Shown: one piece after another, positions 35,157 to 43,943 of the stretch | Layout: every line of letters begins with the position of its first letter | Position numbering within the stretch: position 1 is the stretch's first letter | Assembly: GCF_030362935.1 (NCBI RefSeq) | Contig: NZ_JAUCDY010000013.1 | Location: 1-64,000, forward strand | Length of the DNA: 64,000 nt | Direction: 5' to 3' | Source: Thiopseudomonas acetoxidans | GTDB lineage: Bacteria > Pseudomonadota > Gammaproteobacteria > Pseudomonadales > Pseudomonadaceae | The notes under the pieces: model-generated | What the model was told of the DNA's origin: nothing | What the model saw: only the letters and a program-made list of their open reading frames with translations | The model's database searches: none | Made by a program: the position numbers and the translations under genes

Positions 35157-36478
35157 AAGTGCTGGGGCTAACCGCCACGCCCTATCGTTTAGGTATGGGT
35201 TGGATTTACCGCTATCACTACCGTGGCTTTGTGCGTAGCGAAGAAGACAAGCCCTTTGTGCACTGCATTTATGAGCTGCCGCTCAACTATATGATTCATC
35301 GCGGCTACCTGACTAAACCAGAGCTGGTCGATGCTGCCGTGGCGCAATATGATTTCTCCGCGCTGACGCAAAACCGTTTTGGCGACTACGCGGAAAAAGA
35401 GGTTAACGCGCTGCTGGGTAAACATCAGCGGGTTACTCGCGCCATTATTGAGCAGGTGATGGAACTGGCACAGACGCGGCAAGCGGTGATGATTTTTGCT
35501 GCCACGGTGGAGCATGCGAAAGAAATTACGGGGTATTTGCCGCAAGAACAGACGGCTTTGATTACCGGTGCGACTGAGCAACGTGAGCGCGATGTGTTGA
35601 TTCAGCGTTTTAAGCAGCGCCAATTAAAATACTTGGTCAATGTCTCGGTGCTTACCACAGGTTTTGATGCGCCGCATGTGGATTTTATCGCCATTTTGCG
35701 CCCGACCCAGTCGGTTAGTTTGTATCAACAAATAGTGGGTCGTGGTCTACGTTTGGATGAGGGCAAGCAGGAGTGTTTGGTGATTGATTACGCCGGCAAT
35801 GCGGTGAATTTGTATCACCCGGAAGTGGGGGAGAAGAAGCCCAATCCCGACAGTGAGCCGGTGCAGGTATTTTGCCCCAGCTGTGGCTTTGCCAATATCT
35901 ACTGGGGTAAAACCGATGGCGAAGGGCAGGTAATTGAGCACTATGGTCGCCGTTGTCAGGGGCTGCTTGGCGTCGGTGAAGAGGACGAGCCTGTGCAGCC
36001 TTTTGAACAGTGCGACTACCGTTTTCGTTTCAAAGAATGCCCGCATTGTGGCGCCGAAAACGACATTGCCGCGCGTAACTGCCACCAGTGTAAAAAAGCT
36101 ATTATCGATCCCGATGATCAGCTACGTGATGCGCTGAAGCTCAAAGATGCCATGGTCATCCGCTGCGCTGGGATGACTTTAAGCGTCAATGACAACAAAC
36201 TGAAAATCACCTATCACGGCGAAGACGGTGAGGAGTTGAGAGAGTCCTTTGATTTTAGTAAACCCGCCCAGCGCACGGTGTTTAACCGACTGTTTGGCCG
36301 CCGCTTAGCCCAGAGCCGTGCACCGCAAACATTTAGTCAGTTGGCACAGGTGCTGGAAGTGCAAACCCTGCTGCTCGCACCAGACTTCGTCATTGCCCGC
36401 AAGCAAAAATACTACTGGCAGGTGCAAGAGCGGATTTTTGATTACCAAGGTAGCTATCGTAAGGCAAATGAAGCCTAA
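34718..36478 (+). CDS. DEAD/DEAH-box helicase, superfamily 2, zinc-ribbon containing
   Basis: This 586-residue helicase has YQQEAVDA (Q-like motif), Walker A LPTGAGKS near residue 35, IIDECHRVS (DECH) near 115, GLTATPYR near 147, and motif VI QIVGRGLRLDEGK near 340. After the second lobe come cysteine clusters FCPSCGF and CPHCGAENDIAARNCHQCKK (about 390 and 445), probable zinc ribbons. It is like the SSL2/UvrB-type proteins common in Pseudomonas; substrate unknown. ATG 34718 is preferred to the TTG at 34694. The 5' third is duplicated at 20993. Confidence 0.9.
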   Translation: MNTSFTLRPYQQEAVDATLKHFRTSDESAVIVLPTGAGKSLVIAELARLARRKILVVTHVKELVEQNHAKYQSYGVEGGIFSAGLNRKDSHHQVTFASVQSVAANLDQFHDEYSLMIIDECHRVSGEEDSQYQRIIQQLRQQNTGLKVLGLTATPYRLGMGWIYRYHYRGFVRSEEDKPFVHCIYELPLNYMIHRGYLTKPELVDAAVAQYDFSALTQNRFGDYAEKEVNALLGKHQRVTRAIIEQVMELAQTRQAVMIFAATVEHAKEITGYLPQEQTALITGATEQRERDVLIQRFKQRQLKYLVNVSVLTTGFDAPHVDFIAILRPTQSVSLYQQIVGRGLRLDEGKQECLVIDYAGNAVNLYHPEVGEKKPNPDSEPVQVFCPSCGFANIYWGKTDGEGQVIEHYGRRCQGLLGVGEEDEPVQPFEQCDYRFRFKECPHCGAENDIAARNCHQCKKAIIDPDDQLRDALKLKDAMVIRCAGMTLSVNDNKLKITYHGEDGEELRESFDFSKPAQRTVFNRLFGRRLAQSRAPQTFSQLAQVLEVQTLLLAPDFVIARKQKYYWQVQERIFDYQGSYRKANEA

Positions 36479-36515
36479 CTTCTGTTCGAACTGTCGCTGC
36501 GCTGCTGGTCTTTGG

Positions 36516-36579
36516 GCACGGCTTTTGTGATGCACAGCTCTTGTGGGGCACAGCTCTTGTGATGCACGGCTCTTGTGGG
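36516..36579 (+). repeat. Four 16-bp tandem repeats fused to a REP unit
   Basis: Units are GCACGGCTTTTGTGAT, GCACAGCTCTTGTGGG, GCACAGCTCTTGTGAT and GCACGGCTCTTGTGGG. The unit equals the linker-plus-first-bases of the REP repeat (GGGCACGGCTTTTGTGGGAG) seen singly in the 16.5 kb array, so the linker has been expanded here. Confidence 0.9.
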
Positions 36580-36650
36580 AGCGCATCTTATGCGCGATTG
36601 TGGTTTGGTGCTGCTGGATGGTTTTTTCGCGCAAGAGTTGCGCTCCCACA
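36574..36650. repeat. REP-type palindromic repeat unit
   Basis: A complete unit, TGTGGGAGCGCATCTTATGC to GCAAGAGTTGCGCTCCCACA, follows the helicase stop codon. Its linker GTAGAGCGGTCGCTGCGCCG continues to about 36685. It is the same family as the array at 16.5 kb. Confidence 0.9.
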
Positions 36651-36670
36651 GTAGAGCGGTCGCTGCGCCG

Positions 36671-36926
36671 CTGGTCTTTGACCGAAAGCTTGAATTTAAT
36701 GAAAGCTTTAGCGACTGTGTTACATGTATTAATAAATTACTTTCCTCAGGTTTAATCGATAGGATTAAGTTATTAAGGGATAACCGGCTTACGCATAAAG
36801 AATGGCGACTATGATATGGCTGAAAAGGGGAATACAATTCAAGACACTTTTAGTCTTTATCACACATGGAAGCAATTTTGGTTAGCCTAAACAAGCTGCA
36901 TCAACGCGTTAGCTATCCAATCTCTG
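36671..36926. other. AT-rich intergenic sequence left of the IS3 element
   Basis: About 250 bases without a supportable gene. It shows AAAGCTT-type short repeats near 36690 but no ribosome-binding-site/reading-frame combination of interest. Confidence 0.45.
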
Positions 36927-36944
36927 TGAACTTCCCCCCCACTT

Positions 36945-37775
36945 CTATAGACACTCGGCTACTGGACTTAAGTGGTTCTTTTCTTCGTATTCTACTGGTG
37001 ACATCTGGCCTAGGTAGCTGTGACTTCTTTTACGGTTATAAAATACTTCGATATAATCAAAAATATCACTACGCGCATCTTCACGAGTAGTATAAACCTT
37101 ACGTCTGATTCGCTCTTTTTTCAATGAACCAAAAAAAGATTCCACAACCGCATTATCCCAGCAGTTACCGCGTCGACTCATACTAGGGGTTAAGTTATGG
37201 TCCTTAATAAACTTCATCCAAGCATCGCTGGTGAACTGTGAGCCTTGATCAGAGTGGATGATTACTGCGCCTTTGGGTCTTCTACGCCATAGGGCCATTA
37301 ATAGTGCATCAAGCACTATTTCCTTGGTCATTCTTTCTTTCATCGACCAGCCAACAACCCGGCGCGTGCATAAATCGAGTACGACAGCTAAGTATAAAAA
37401 GCCTTCTCGGGTTTCAATGTAGGTAATATCAGTGACCCAAGCCTTGTCTGGTTCATCATAATTAAACTCACGGTTAAGGATATTATCTGCAGCATCTTCG
37501 GGCTTACCAGCAGGATGATGCCTTGGTACCTTATAGCCTCTTAATGCACGTATATTCGCTTGCTTCATTAGCCTCGCTACTCGGTTAACTGAGCATTTTT
37601 CGTCTAATTTCTTTAGCTCATTATGAATACGTGGGCTGCCGTAGATATAATCAAAATCTTCCCATATTGTTTGGATTAAATCGGTAAGGCGCTTATTTTC
37701 AAGGGTTCTTGGTGAGTCAGGTTGTTTAAGCCATTGATAGTAACCACTCGGATTGACCTTCAATAAACGGCACAT
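36945..37775 (-). CDS. IS3-family transposase OrfB
   Basis: The 276-residue catalytic part has an N-terminal HTH_21-type region (GYYQWLKQ, YGSPRIHNELKK) and a DDE integrase core: D in WVTDITYIE near 115, D in IIHSDQGSQFTS near 177, E in NAVVESFFGSLKKE near 212. It is expressed as an OrfAB fusion by programmed -1 frameshifting from orfA. Confidence 0.93.
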   Translation of the reverse strand: MCRLLKVNPSGYYQWLKQPDSPRTLENKRLTDLIQTIWEDFDYIYGSPRIHNELKKLDEKCSVNRVARLMKQANIRALRGYKVPRHHPAGKPEDAADNILNREFNYDEPDKAWVTDITYIETREGFLYLAVVLDLCTRRVVGWSMKERMTKEIVLDALLMALWRRRPKGAVIIHSDQGSQFTSDAWMKFIKDHNLTPSMSRRGNCWDNAVVESFFGSLKKERIRRKVYTTREDARSDIFDYIEVFYNRKRSHSYLGQMSPVEYEEKNHLSPVAECL

Positions 37776-37822
37776 GAGCCTGACTGGGTGGCAGTTCTTA
37801 TGTTCTTTAATAAACGCATACC

Positions 37823-38110
37823 TTAGCTGAACTGCTTGGCAAAGTATGCGGCGGCCTTTTTTAGGATATCTCGCTCTTCTTCAGCGCGTTTTAAAGCTGC
37901 TTTAAGCTGAGCATTTTCAGTCGCTAAGTCTGCCTGTGCGCTGATTACTGGATCTGGATTGGTGGCTTGCCTATGCTGTTTTAACCAGTTGTAAAGGGTG
38001 CTTCTAGTCACGCCGATTCTTTCAGAAACTTCTAAAACGGAATAGCCACGTTCAGTGACTTGCTTAATTGCTTCGGCTCTAAACTCTGGTGTGTAGTGGG
38101 GTTTCAACAT
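37823..38110 (-). CDS. IS3-family OrfA with -1 frameshift site
   Basis: The 95-residue protein has a helix-turn-helix (YSVLEVSERIGVTRSTLYNW) and a leucine-zipper-like C-terminal helix (ATENAQLKAALKRAEEERDI). Near the end the minus strand reads CTAAAAAAGG (A6G at 37856-37862), the usual slippery site by which ribosomes shift -1 into orfB to make the full transposase. Confidence 0.92.
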   Translation of the reverse strand: MLKPHYTPEFRAEAIKQVTERGYSVLEVSERIGVTRSTLYNWLKQHRQATNPDPVISAQADLATENAQLKAALKRAEEERDILKKAAAYFAKQFS

Positions 38111-38239
38111 GTTAATCTCCTAAGGTATGTATTCTAACTTAAGAGTGTCTAGTAGTTTAGGGGAAGTTCAGTCACACATGCGTCACAGAAGTGTCACAGA
38201 GGCTTTTTAGGCAGTTTTTAAGACAGGAATGGCAGGCAT

Positions 38240-38275
38240 AAAAAAAGCCCTAACTTATTGAAAGTTAAGGCTTTT
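38240..38275 (-). terminator. Rho-independent terminator of the initiator tRNA gene
   Basis: On the minus strand AAAAGCCTTAACTTTC-AATA-AGTTAGGGCTTTTTTT forms a stem of about ten pairs followed by seven T, five bases past the CCA end of the tRNA. Confidence 0.88.
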
Positions 38276-38280
38276 GAATC

Positions 38281-38357
<77 letters not shown>

Positions 38358-38363
38358 ACGACA

Positions 38364-38391
38364 ATTATACACAGAATGTGAGTTGTGTCAA
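38364..38391 (-). promoter_or_regulatory. Consensus sigma-70 promoter of the initiator tRNA
   Basis: The minus strand has TTGACA (38386-38391), 16 bases, TATAAT (38364-38369): both hexamers perfect. The -10 ends seven bases before the tRNA, so the transcript should begin at or within about three bases of the mature 5' end. The -35 lies four bases beyond the stop codon of the DUF2062 gene. Confidence 0.88.
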
Positions 38392-38394
38392 AAA

Positions 38395-38937
38395 CTATTT
38401 CTGTTCGCTCGAAATGTCGCTCTGTTGACGCGCTTTTTGTCTGCGCTTCCAGTTTTTAGAAACCCACCAACGCCAGTAGAGCATGGTGATGCTATAGCCG
38501 AGGATGGCTAGGATTATTCCAGCAACAAGTGAGCCTAGGTAAAGCGGTTGCCAGTGGGTGGTGGTGACTTCCATGATCCATTGCAAGGTGAATTTGTCCG
38601 GCATGCTGACTGCCGGGGTGCCCAGTAGCCATGAGCCCAGTTTATAAGTGGCATAAAAAATGGGTGGCATGGTGATGGGATTGGTTAGCCAAACAAGACC
38701 AATGGACAGGGGAAGATTGGCGCGTAACGGAATGGCAACCAGTGCGGCAGCCAGCATTTGCATGGGCATGGGGATCATGGCCCAAAACAAACCTATAGCC
38801 ACAGCCCTTGCAACGGAGTGACGGTTGAGGTGCCATAGGTTTGCATCATGGATCAGGCTGCCTAAGAAACGTAAAGACTTGTTTTCTTTAATGGTTTCCG
38901 GGTTGGGCATGTAGCGTCTGAATAACTCGCGTGGCAT
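38395..38937 (-). CDS. DUF2062 domain membrane protein
   Basis: The 180-residue protein fits DUF2062: N-terminal MPRELFRRYMPNPETIKENK, then RAVAIGLFWAMIPMPMQMLA and LVWLTNPITMPPIFY, the conserved glycine/proline-rich helices, with a third membrane segment (about 138-158). Its cellular role is not established. It ends four bases from the tRNA promoter. Confidence 0.88.
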   Translation of the reverse strand: MPRELFRRYMPNPETIKENKSLRFLGSLIHDANLWHLNRHSVARAVAIGLFWAMIPMPMQMLAAALVAIPLRANLPLSIGLVWLTNPITMPPIFYATYKLGSWLLGTPAVSMPDKFTLQWIMEVTTTHWQPLYLGSLVAGIILAILGYSITMLYWRWWVSKNWKRRQKARQQSDISSEQK

Positions 38938-39274
38938 TGAAAAGCTCGATGTGAAAAAATTAGGCTATTATGCATCTGCAAGAAATTGGCTTGTGCGTGA
39001 AGATGCAACAAAAAATAGCGTGGTATTCCTTAGCGAAGAATTGTCTTCTTTTTAATGCTGAATCGCCATTATAGCGCAGTTTAAACGGTTTCATTTGCAT
39101 TTGTTTTGTTGCTAATTATGTTGCAAGCCACTGCGCAATTATTCGCGGTAGCGAAGCTGTATGTCTAGACCTATAGCTGGTGGCTGTGTTAATTAAGTGA
39201 CTATAGTCCTGTGAAAGGCTAAGTAAGTCGAGCAAGTTCTGGATTTTTACCGATTGGCACAAGGAAGTGGCAAT
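38938..39274. other. Divergent intergenic region between DUF2062 gene and comEC
   Basis: 337 bases with no supportable gene. A five-pair GAAGA/TCTTC hairpin followed by TTTTT lies near 39039-39056 on the plus strand, terminator-like but isolated. The AAGGA ribosome binding site of comEC is at 39261-39265. Confidence 0.4.
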
Positions 39275-41521
39275 ATGCGTATTTATTTTTTGGCATTTTG
39301 TGCTGGCGTAATCGCGTTACGCTTTATTCCGGCTTTACCCGCACCGCACTGGTTATTATTGCTGCTCTTGTGTGCGCTCTTATTGCTGCGCAAGTTGGGA
39401 TGGTTAGCGGTTTTTTTGTTGGCGTTCTGCTGGGCTAGTTGGCAGGCCACTTTGCTGCTCAACAACCGCTTAGTGGACGAGTGGGATGGGCAGACTGTTT
39501 GGCTGGAAGGGCAGGTGGCTGGTTTGCCGCAGTGGTCGCAGTCGGCAACGGGACAGCCAGTGGTGCGCTTTGAGTTGTTGGATGCGCAGTCGCGGCGTAC
39601 TGAGTTGCCCAGTCGCATTCGCGTATCTTGGTATAACCCACCGCTAATTAAAGCCGGTGAGCGTTGGCGTTTGGCGGTAACTTTAAAACAGCCGCACGGC
39701 TTGTTGAATCCACACACCTTTGATTACCAGCAATGGCTGACGTCTCGCGCAATAGGGGCTACCGGCAGTGTCAAAACAGGTGAGCGTGTGCGTGCTGGGC
39801 GGGGACTGGCTGCTTGGCGAGAAGCGCTGCGTGATAGGCTTTTGCTTGCTCTGCCTGATACGCCAGCGCGTGCTGGCGTGATTGCTTTGGTGTTAGGTGA
39901 TGGTTCGGGTTTGTCGCGCGCGCAATGGCAAGTGCTGCAAAGCTCTGGCACGGTGCATCTGTTTGTTATTTCGGGGCAGCATATTAGTCTTGTTGCTGGT
40001 CTGGCTTATGCGCTTATTGCGTGGTTGCAACGCTTGGCACTGTGGCCAATGCGCGTCCCTTGGTTGCCGGTGGCTTGCGGCTTGGCTTTGCTGAGTGCTC
40101 TGTTGTATGGCGCTTTGGCGGGTTTTGCCGTGCCGGTGCAACGGGCATTGATTATGGTGGCGGTGGTGTTGTTTTGGCGCTTACGTTATCAGCAACTGGC
40201 CAGTTGGACGCCTTGGATGCTCGCGTTGAGCCTTATATTGTTTTACGACCCTTTAGTGGTGTTGCAGCCTGGCTTGTGGTTGTCTTTTGCTGCGGTGGCA
40301 GTGTTGTTGCTGGTGTTTGCTTGGCGCTTAGGTCGTTGGCCGTGGTGGCAGGTGTTAACCCGTGCGCAGTGGGCGGCGGCTCTGGGGTTGATGCCTTTTT
40401 TGTTGGCTTTAGGATTGCCCGTGAGTGCGTTGGGTGTCATAGCGAATATTGTCGCGGTGCCTTTTGTGAGTGTGTGGGCTTTGCCTTTGTCTTTGCTGGG
40501 GGCGGGATTGTTGTTTTGGCCTGCTGCGGCGCAGTTTGTTTTGTGGTTGGCGGCACAGTCTTTAACGCTGATGTGGCATGTGTTGGAGCTGGGTGTGAGT
40601 TGGCAGGCGGCTTGGAATGCGCCTTATTTGCCTTGGTGGGTGCTGCTGTTAGCCGCTTTAGCGGTTTTTTTATTGTTACTACCCAGCGCATTACGGCCTG
40701 CATGGCTGGTTTTGGGTTTATTTATTCCGCTGTTGTGGCCGCCCTTAACCCATGAAGTTCGGCCAAATAGGGCGCAGATTTGGCTGTTGGATGTCGGGCA
40801 GGGTCAGGCCATTGTTGTGCGCACCGCGACTCATACCCTGCTGTATGACGCAGGTCCAAAGATGGGTGGCATGGATGCGGGCGAGCAAATTGTTTGGCCT
40901 TTTTTGCGTGGCGAGCGCATCAAGCAGCTTGATAAGTTGGTTTTGTCACATGCGGACGCTGACCATGCCGGTGGTGCTGAAGCTGTTTTGCAGAGGCTGC
41001 CTGTGTTACAGCGCATTAGCGGTGAGCCGGAACGTCATCAGCATTGGCAGGCGCAACCCTGCTCAGAGCAGTCTTGGCAGTGGGATGGCGTGCGGTTTTG
41101 GCAATGGCAATGGTCGCAGGCGACTGAGGGCAATGAGGCATCCTGTGTTTTATTGGTGCAGGCGCAGGATGAACGTTTTCTGGTGACAGGAGATTTAGGG
41201 GTGAACGGTGAGCGGGCGCTGCTCGATGCGCAGCCTGATTTGCAAGTTGATTGGCTGGTCGCAGGGCATCACGGCAGTCGTACCTCTACCAGTGCTGAGT
41301 TTTTGCAGCACCTACAACCCAGCGCGGTGTTAATTTCACGCGGGCGTTATAACGGTTATGGACATCCCCATGCGGTTGTGATGCAACGTTTGCAGCAGGC
41401 GCAGGTAAAAATTTACGACACGGCTAGCGATAAAGCGATGCGTATTGATTTAGGTGCACATCAAAAAATATGGCGCATGGCACAGCAGCGCGCTTTTTGG
41501 CGTGATGGTGTACAAGAGTAA
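39275..41521 (+). CDS. comEC: DNA internalisation competence protein ComEC/Rec2
   Basis: This 748-residue membrane protein forms the inner-membrane channel for single-stranded DNA in natural transformation. It has N-terminal hydrophobic segments and an OB-like domain, the Competence domain (about 215-490, ALVLGDGSGLS, FVISGQHISLVAG), and a C-terminal metallo-beta-lactamase-like domain with LDVGQGQAIVV, LSHADADHAGG and VAGHHGSRTSTS. The start at 39275 has AAGGA nine bases upstream. The gene is full length, so transformation is possible, though other com genes are outside the window. It is followed by exbB-exbD as in P. aeruginosa. Confidence 0.95.
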   Translation: MRIYFLAFCAGVIALRFIPALPAPHWLLLLLLCALLLLRKLGWLAVFLLAFCWASWQATLLLNNRLVDEWDGQTVWLEGQVAGLPQWSQSATGQPVVRFELLDAQSRRTELPSRIRVSWYNPPLIKAGERWRLAVTLKQPHGLLNPHTFDYQQWLTSRAIGATGSVKTGERVRAGRGLAAWREALRDRLLLALPDTPARAGVIALVLGDGSGLSRAQWQVLQSSGTVHLFVISGQHISLVAGLAYALIAWLQRLALWPMRVPWLPVACGLALLSALLYGALAGFAVPVQRALIMVAVVLFWRLRYQQLASWTPWMLALSLILFYDPLVVLQPGLWLSFAAVAVLLLVFAWRLGRWPWWQVLTRAQWAAALGLMPFLLALGLPVSALGVIANIVAVPFVSVWALPLSLLGAGLLFWPAAAQFVLWLAAQSLTLMWHVLELGVSWQAAWNAPYLPWWVLLLAALAVFLLLLPSALRPAWLVLGLFIPLLWPPLTHEVRPNRAQIWLLDVGQGQAIVVRTATHTLLYDAGPKMGGMDAGEQIVWPFLRGERIKQLDKLVLSHADADHAGGAEAVLQRLPVLQRISGEPERHQHWQAQPCSEQSWQWDGVRFWQWQWSQATEGNEASCVLLVQAQDERFLVTGDLGVNGERALLDAQPDLQVDWLVAGHHGSRTSTSAEFLQHLQPSAVLISRGRYNGYGHPHAVVMQRLQQAQVKIYDTASDKAMRIDLGAHQKIWRMAQQRAFWRDGVQE

Positions 41522-41648
41522 ATTTGTCGCGATTAAATTTTATTGGTTAAATTTCTGTCTTTACCTGCGAGAATTGAGATCTAATTCAGTCGGACTCTGC
41601 TAGTGCTTGTGCTAAAGTTACGCAAAATTTTTGCTTGGAGTGATGCTT

Positions 41649-42281
41649 GTGTGGGAGCTGATTAAATCGGGCGGCTGGATTATGCTGCCAATTATCGTTT
41701 GTTCAGTTATAGCGGTGGCTATAGTGGCTGAAAGGTTGTGGACGTTACGCCCCGGCAAGATTAATCCACCGCATTTATTAGGGGAAGTGTGGCGCTGGGT
41801 GCAGGCTAAACAGCTTGATAGTGGCAAGCTTAAAGAGCTGCGCAAGGGTTCAGCGTTAGGTCAGATTTTAGCGGCTGGTTTAGCAAATTCCCGCCATGGT
41901 CGCGATATTATGAAAGAAAGTATCCAGGAAGCGGGTACTAAAGTAGTTAATGAGCTGGAGCGTTATTTAACGCCGCTGGGAACCATTGCGGCTATTACGC
42001 CTTTATTAGGTTTGCTGGGTACAGTGCTGGGGATGATTGAGATTTTCAGCGCCTTTATGGGCTCAGGTATGGCGAACGCACCACAACTTGCGGGCGGTAT
42101 CGCCAAAGCTTTGATTACTACAGCAGCCGGTTTAATCGTGGCCATTCCAGCGCTGTTCTTTCACCGTTTTTTACAGCGCCGCGTAGATGAGCTGGTGGTT
42201 GGCATGGAGCAAGAGGCGATTAAGCTGGTCGAGGCTGTGCAGGGTGATCGTGAGGTTGAATTAAGCGAGGCTCAAGAGTGA
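41649..42281 (+). CDS. exbB: ExbB/TolQ-type biopolymer transport protein
   Basis: The 210-residue protein has three membrane segments and the family core LGTIAAITPLLGLLGTVLGMI near residue 110 (given as PLLGLLGTVLGM), with ANAPQLAGGIAKALITTAAG. GTG 41649 is chosen because GGAG lies eight bases upstream and relatives begin MWEL; ATG 41643 would be too close. It heads the exbB-exbD-lpxK-Trm112-kdsB-phosphatase-murB operon. With ExbD it would energise a TonB or Tol-like system; no tonB gene is adjacent. Confidence 0.93.
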   Translation: MWELIKSGGWIMLPIIVCSVIAVAIVAERLWTLRPGKINPPHLLGEVWRWVQAKQLDSGKLKELRKGSALGQILAAGLANSRHGRDIMKESIQEAGTKVVNELERYLTPLGTIAAITPLLGLLGTVLGMIEIFSAFMGSGMANAPQLAGGIAKALITTAAGLIVAIPALFFHRFLQRRVDELVVGMEQEAIKLVEAVQGDREVELSEAQE

Positions 42282-42706
42282 AATTCCCCCGTAAAGCACG
42301 TGAACCCGTAGATATCAACTTGGCGCCACTGATCGATGTGGTGTTTATTCTGCTACTGTTTTTTGTGGTAACCACCACCTTTACGCGCGAGACCTTGCTG
42401 AAAATTGATTTACCGGAAGCGGTATCTGGTGTGCAGCCTGAGGAGCAATATACTATTCCTTTAGAGATTTTAGTGGGTCAGGAAGGTAACTATGCAGTTA
42501 ATGGGAAGACTCTGGCCAGTAGCGATCTTAATTCGCTAATGGCGGCTTTAATTGAAGTATCCGCAGGGGATAAAGAGTTACCCGTTACACTGAGCGCCGA
42601 TGGTAAAGCACCGCATCAGGCGGTAGTTACCGCGATGGATGCAGCTTCTAAACTTGGTTTTATCCATATGCGTATTACCACTATTGAGGCGCAAGAGTCG
42701 CAGTGA
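42278..42706 (+). CDS. exbD: ExbD/TolR-type biopolymer transport protein
   Basis: This 142-residue protein has one N-terminal helix with the conserved proton-path aspartate in INLAPLIDVVFILLLFFVV (about 14-32) and a periplasmic ExbD/TolR domain ending HMRITTIEA. It overlaps exbB by four bases and lpxK by four, indicating translational coupling. Confidence 0.94.
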   Translation: MKFPRKAREPVDINLAPLIDVVFILLLFFVVTTTFTRETLLKIDLPEAVSGVQPEEQYTIPLEILVGQEGNYAVNGKTLASSDLNSLMAALIEVSAGDKELPVTLSADGKAPHQAVVTAMDAASKLGFIHMRITTIEAQESQ

Positions 42707-43704
42707 AATTTGCCGACCGCCTCGTACAAGCCTGGTATGAAGGTCATGCTGGGCTTGTTGCGTTATGGCCGTTGGAAAAACTCTACCGTGCGGTGGTGCA
42801 GCGCAAGCGTCAACGGTTTTTACGGGGTGAGTTAGACAGCTACCGTGCGCCTGTGCCGGTGATTATTGTGGGTAACATTACCGTGGGCGGGACGGGCAAA
42901 ACGCCGCTGATTTTATGGCTGATTGACTACTGCCGTGCGCGTAACTTGCGCGTGGGGGTGGTCAGTCGTGGCTATGGTGGGCAGCCAGCGCAGTGGCCGT
43001 GGACAGTGCAGGCAGACGATGAGGCGGCTTTAGTGGGTGATGAGCCAGCATTGCTAGTGCGCCGCTCGGCTGTGCCACTGGTGATTGATCCGCAACGACC
43101 CCGCGCCGTGCAGCAATTGTTGGCTGAACATGAGCTGGATTTGGTGCTTTGTGATGACGGTTTGCAGCATTATCAGTTGGCGCGAGACTTGGAGTTAGTA
43201 CTGATTGATGCCCAGCGTGGTTTAGGCAATCAGCGTTGTTTGCCAGCGGGCCCTTTGCGTGAACCGGTCGAGCGTCTGCAGTCGGTGGATGCGGTGTTGT
43301 TGAATGGTGCGACTGAGGATTCCGTGCAAGGGTTTTCGATGTTTTTGCAGCCGACCCAGTTAATTAATGTTAAAACGGGTGCGCGCCAACCATTAGAGTA
43401 CTTCCCTGCAGGGCAGCGCATGCACGCCGTAGCTGGGATTGGTAATCCGCAGCGTTTTTTTAATACGCTGAAACAGTTACACTGGCATCCTATTACCCAC
43501 GCCTTTGCTGATCACGCTGAATTTACTGCCGCTGATTTAAGTTTTGATGATGACTTACCGGTGCTGATGACCGAGAAGGATGCAGTAAAGTGCCAAGCCT
43601 TCGCACAAGAACGCTGGTGGTATGTTGCTGTGGATGCACAGCCTTCTGCGGGTTTTGTGCAGTGGCTGAATGCGCGCTTTGAGACGATGTTTAGAGCTAC
43701 GTAG
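42703..43704 (+). CDS. lpxK: Tetraacyldisaccharide 4'-kinase LpxK
   Basis: This 333-residue inner-membrane-associated kinase phosphorylates the disaccharide 1-phosphate to form lipid IVA in lipid A synthesis. The P-loop is IIVGNITVGGTGKTPL near residue 52; DEPALLVRR, LCDDGLQHYQL and MTEKDAVKC are conserved blocks. It starts at GTG 42703, overlapping exbD by four bases. Length is normal. Confidence 0.95.
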   Translation: MKFADRLVQAWYEGHAGLVALWPLEKLYRAVVQRKRQRFLRGELDSYRAPVPVIIVGNITVGGTGKTPLILWLIDYCRARNLRVGVVSRGYGGQPAQWPWTVQADDEAALVGDEPALLVRRSAVPLVIDPQRPRAVQQLLAEHELDLVLCDDGLQHYQLARDLELVLIDAQRGLGNQRCLPAGPLREPVERLQSVDAVLLNGATEDSVQGFSMFLQPTQLINVKTGARQPLEYFPAGQRMHAVAGIGNPQRFFNTLKQLHWHPITHAFADHAEFTAADLSFDDDLPVLMTEKDAVKCQAFAQERWWYVAVDAQPSAGFVQWLNARFETMFRAT

Positions 43705-43754
43705 TTATTTTTATCAGCACTATTAACGCAAATATATTTACGAGGTGAACTGAG

Positions 43755-43943
43755 ATGGATGCAAAGTTGCTGGATATTTTGGCCTGTCCGTTATGCAAAA
43801 GTAATGTGCAGTTGAGTGCGGATAAAACCGAGCTTATCTGTAAAGCCGATGGCTTAGCCTTTCCGGTGCGTGACGGTATTCCGGTGATGCTGGAAGAGCA
43901 GGCACGTACGTTAACCACGGACGAGCGTTTGGATTCTAAATAA
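43755..43943 (+). CDS. Trm112 family protein
   Basis: This 62-residue protein begins MDAKLLDILACPLCKSNVQL and has ADGLAFPVRDGIPVML, the signature of the small Trm112/YcaR family commonly placed between lpxK and kdsB. In bacteria its role is unclear; eukaryotic relatives activate methyltransferases. It overlaps kdsB by one base. Confidence 0.93.
   Translation: MDAKLLDILACPLCKSNVQLSADKTELICKADGLAFPVRDGIPVMLEEQARTLTTDERLDSK

Larger units (their letters stand above)
36927..38170 (-). mobile_element. IS3-family insertion sequence
   Basis: The element of about 1244 bases has terminal repeats TGAACTTCCCCCCCACTTCT (left) and TGAACTTCCCCTAAACTACT (right, reverse complement), both leading into AGACACTC. 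It carries overlapping orfA and orfB on the minus strand. I see no obvious short target duplication (CTG left, GTC right). Both genes look intact, so it may be active. Confidence 0.85.

Noticed and set aside
36945..38110. IS3 orfA/orfB as a broken transposase
   Set aside because: The two-frame arrangement with an A6G slippery site is the normal programmed frameshift of the family.
40021..40755. 244-codon open frame on the plus strand
   Set aside because: It is a second frame inside comEC, with low-complexity Val/Gly/Ala/Cys sequence and no ribosome binding site.
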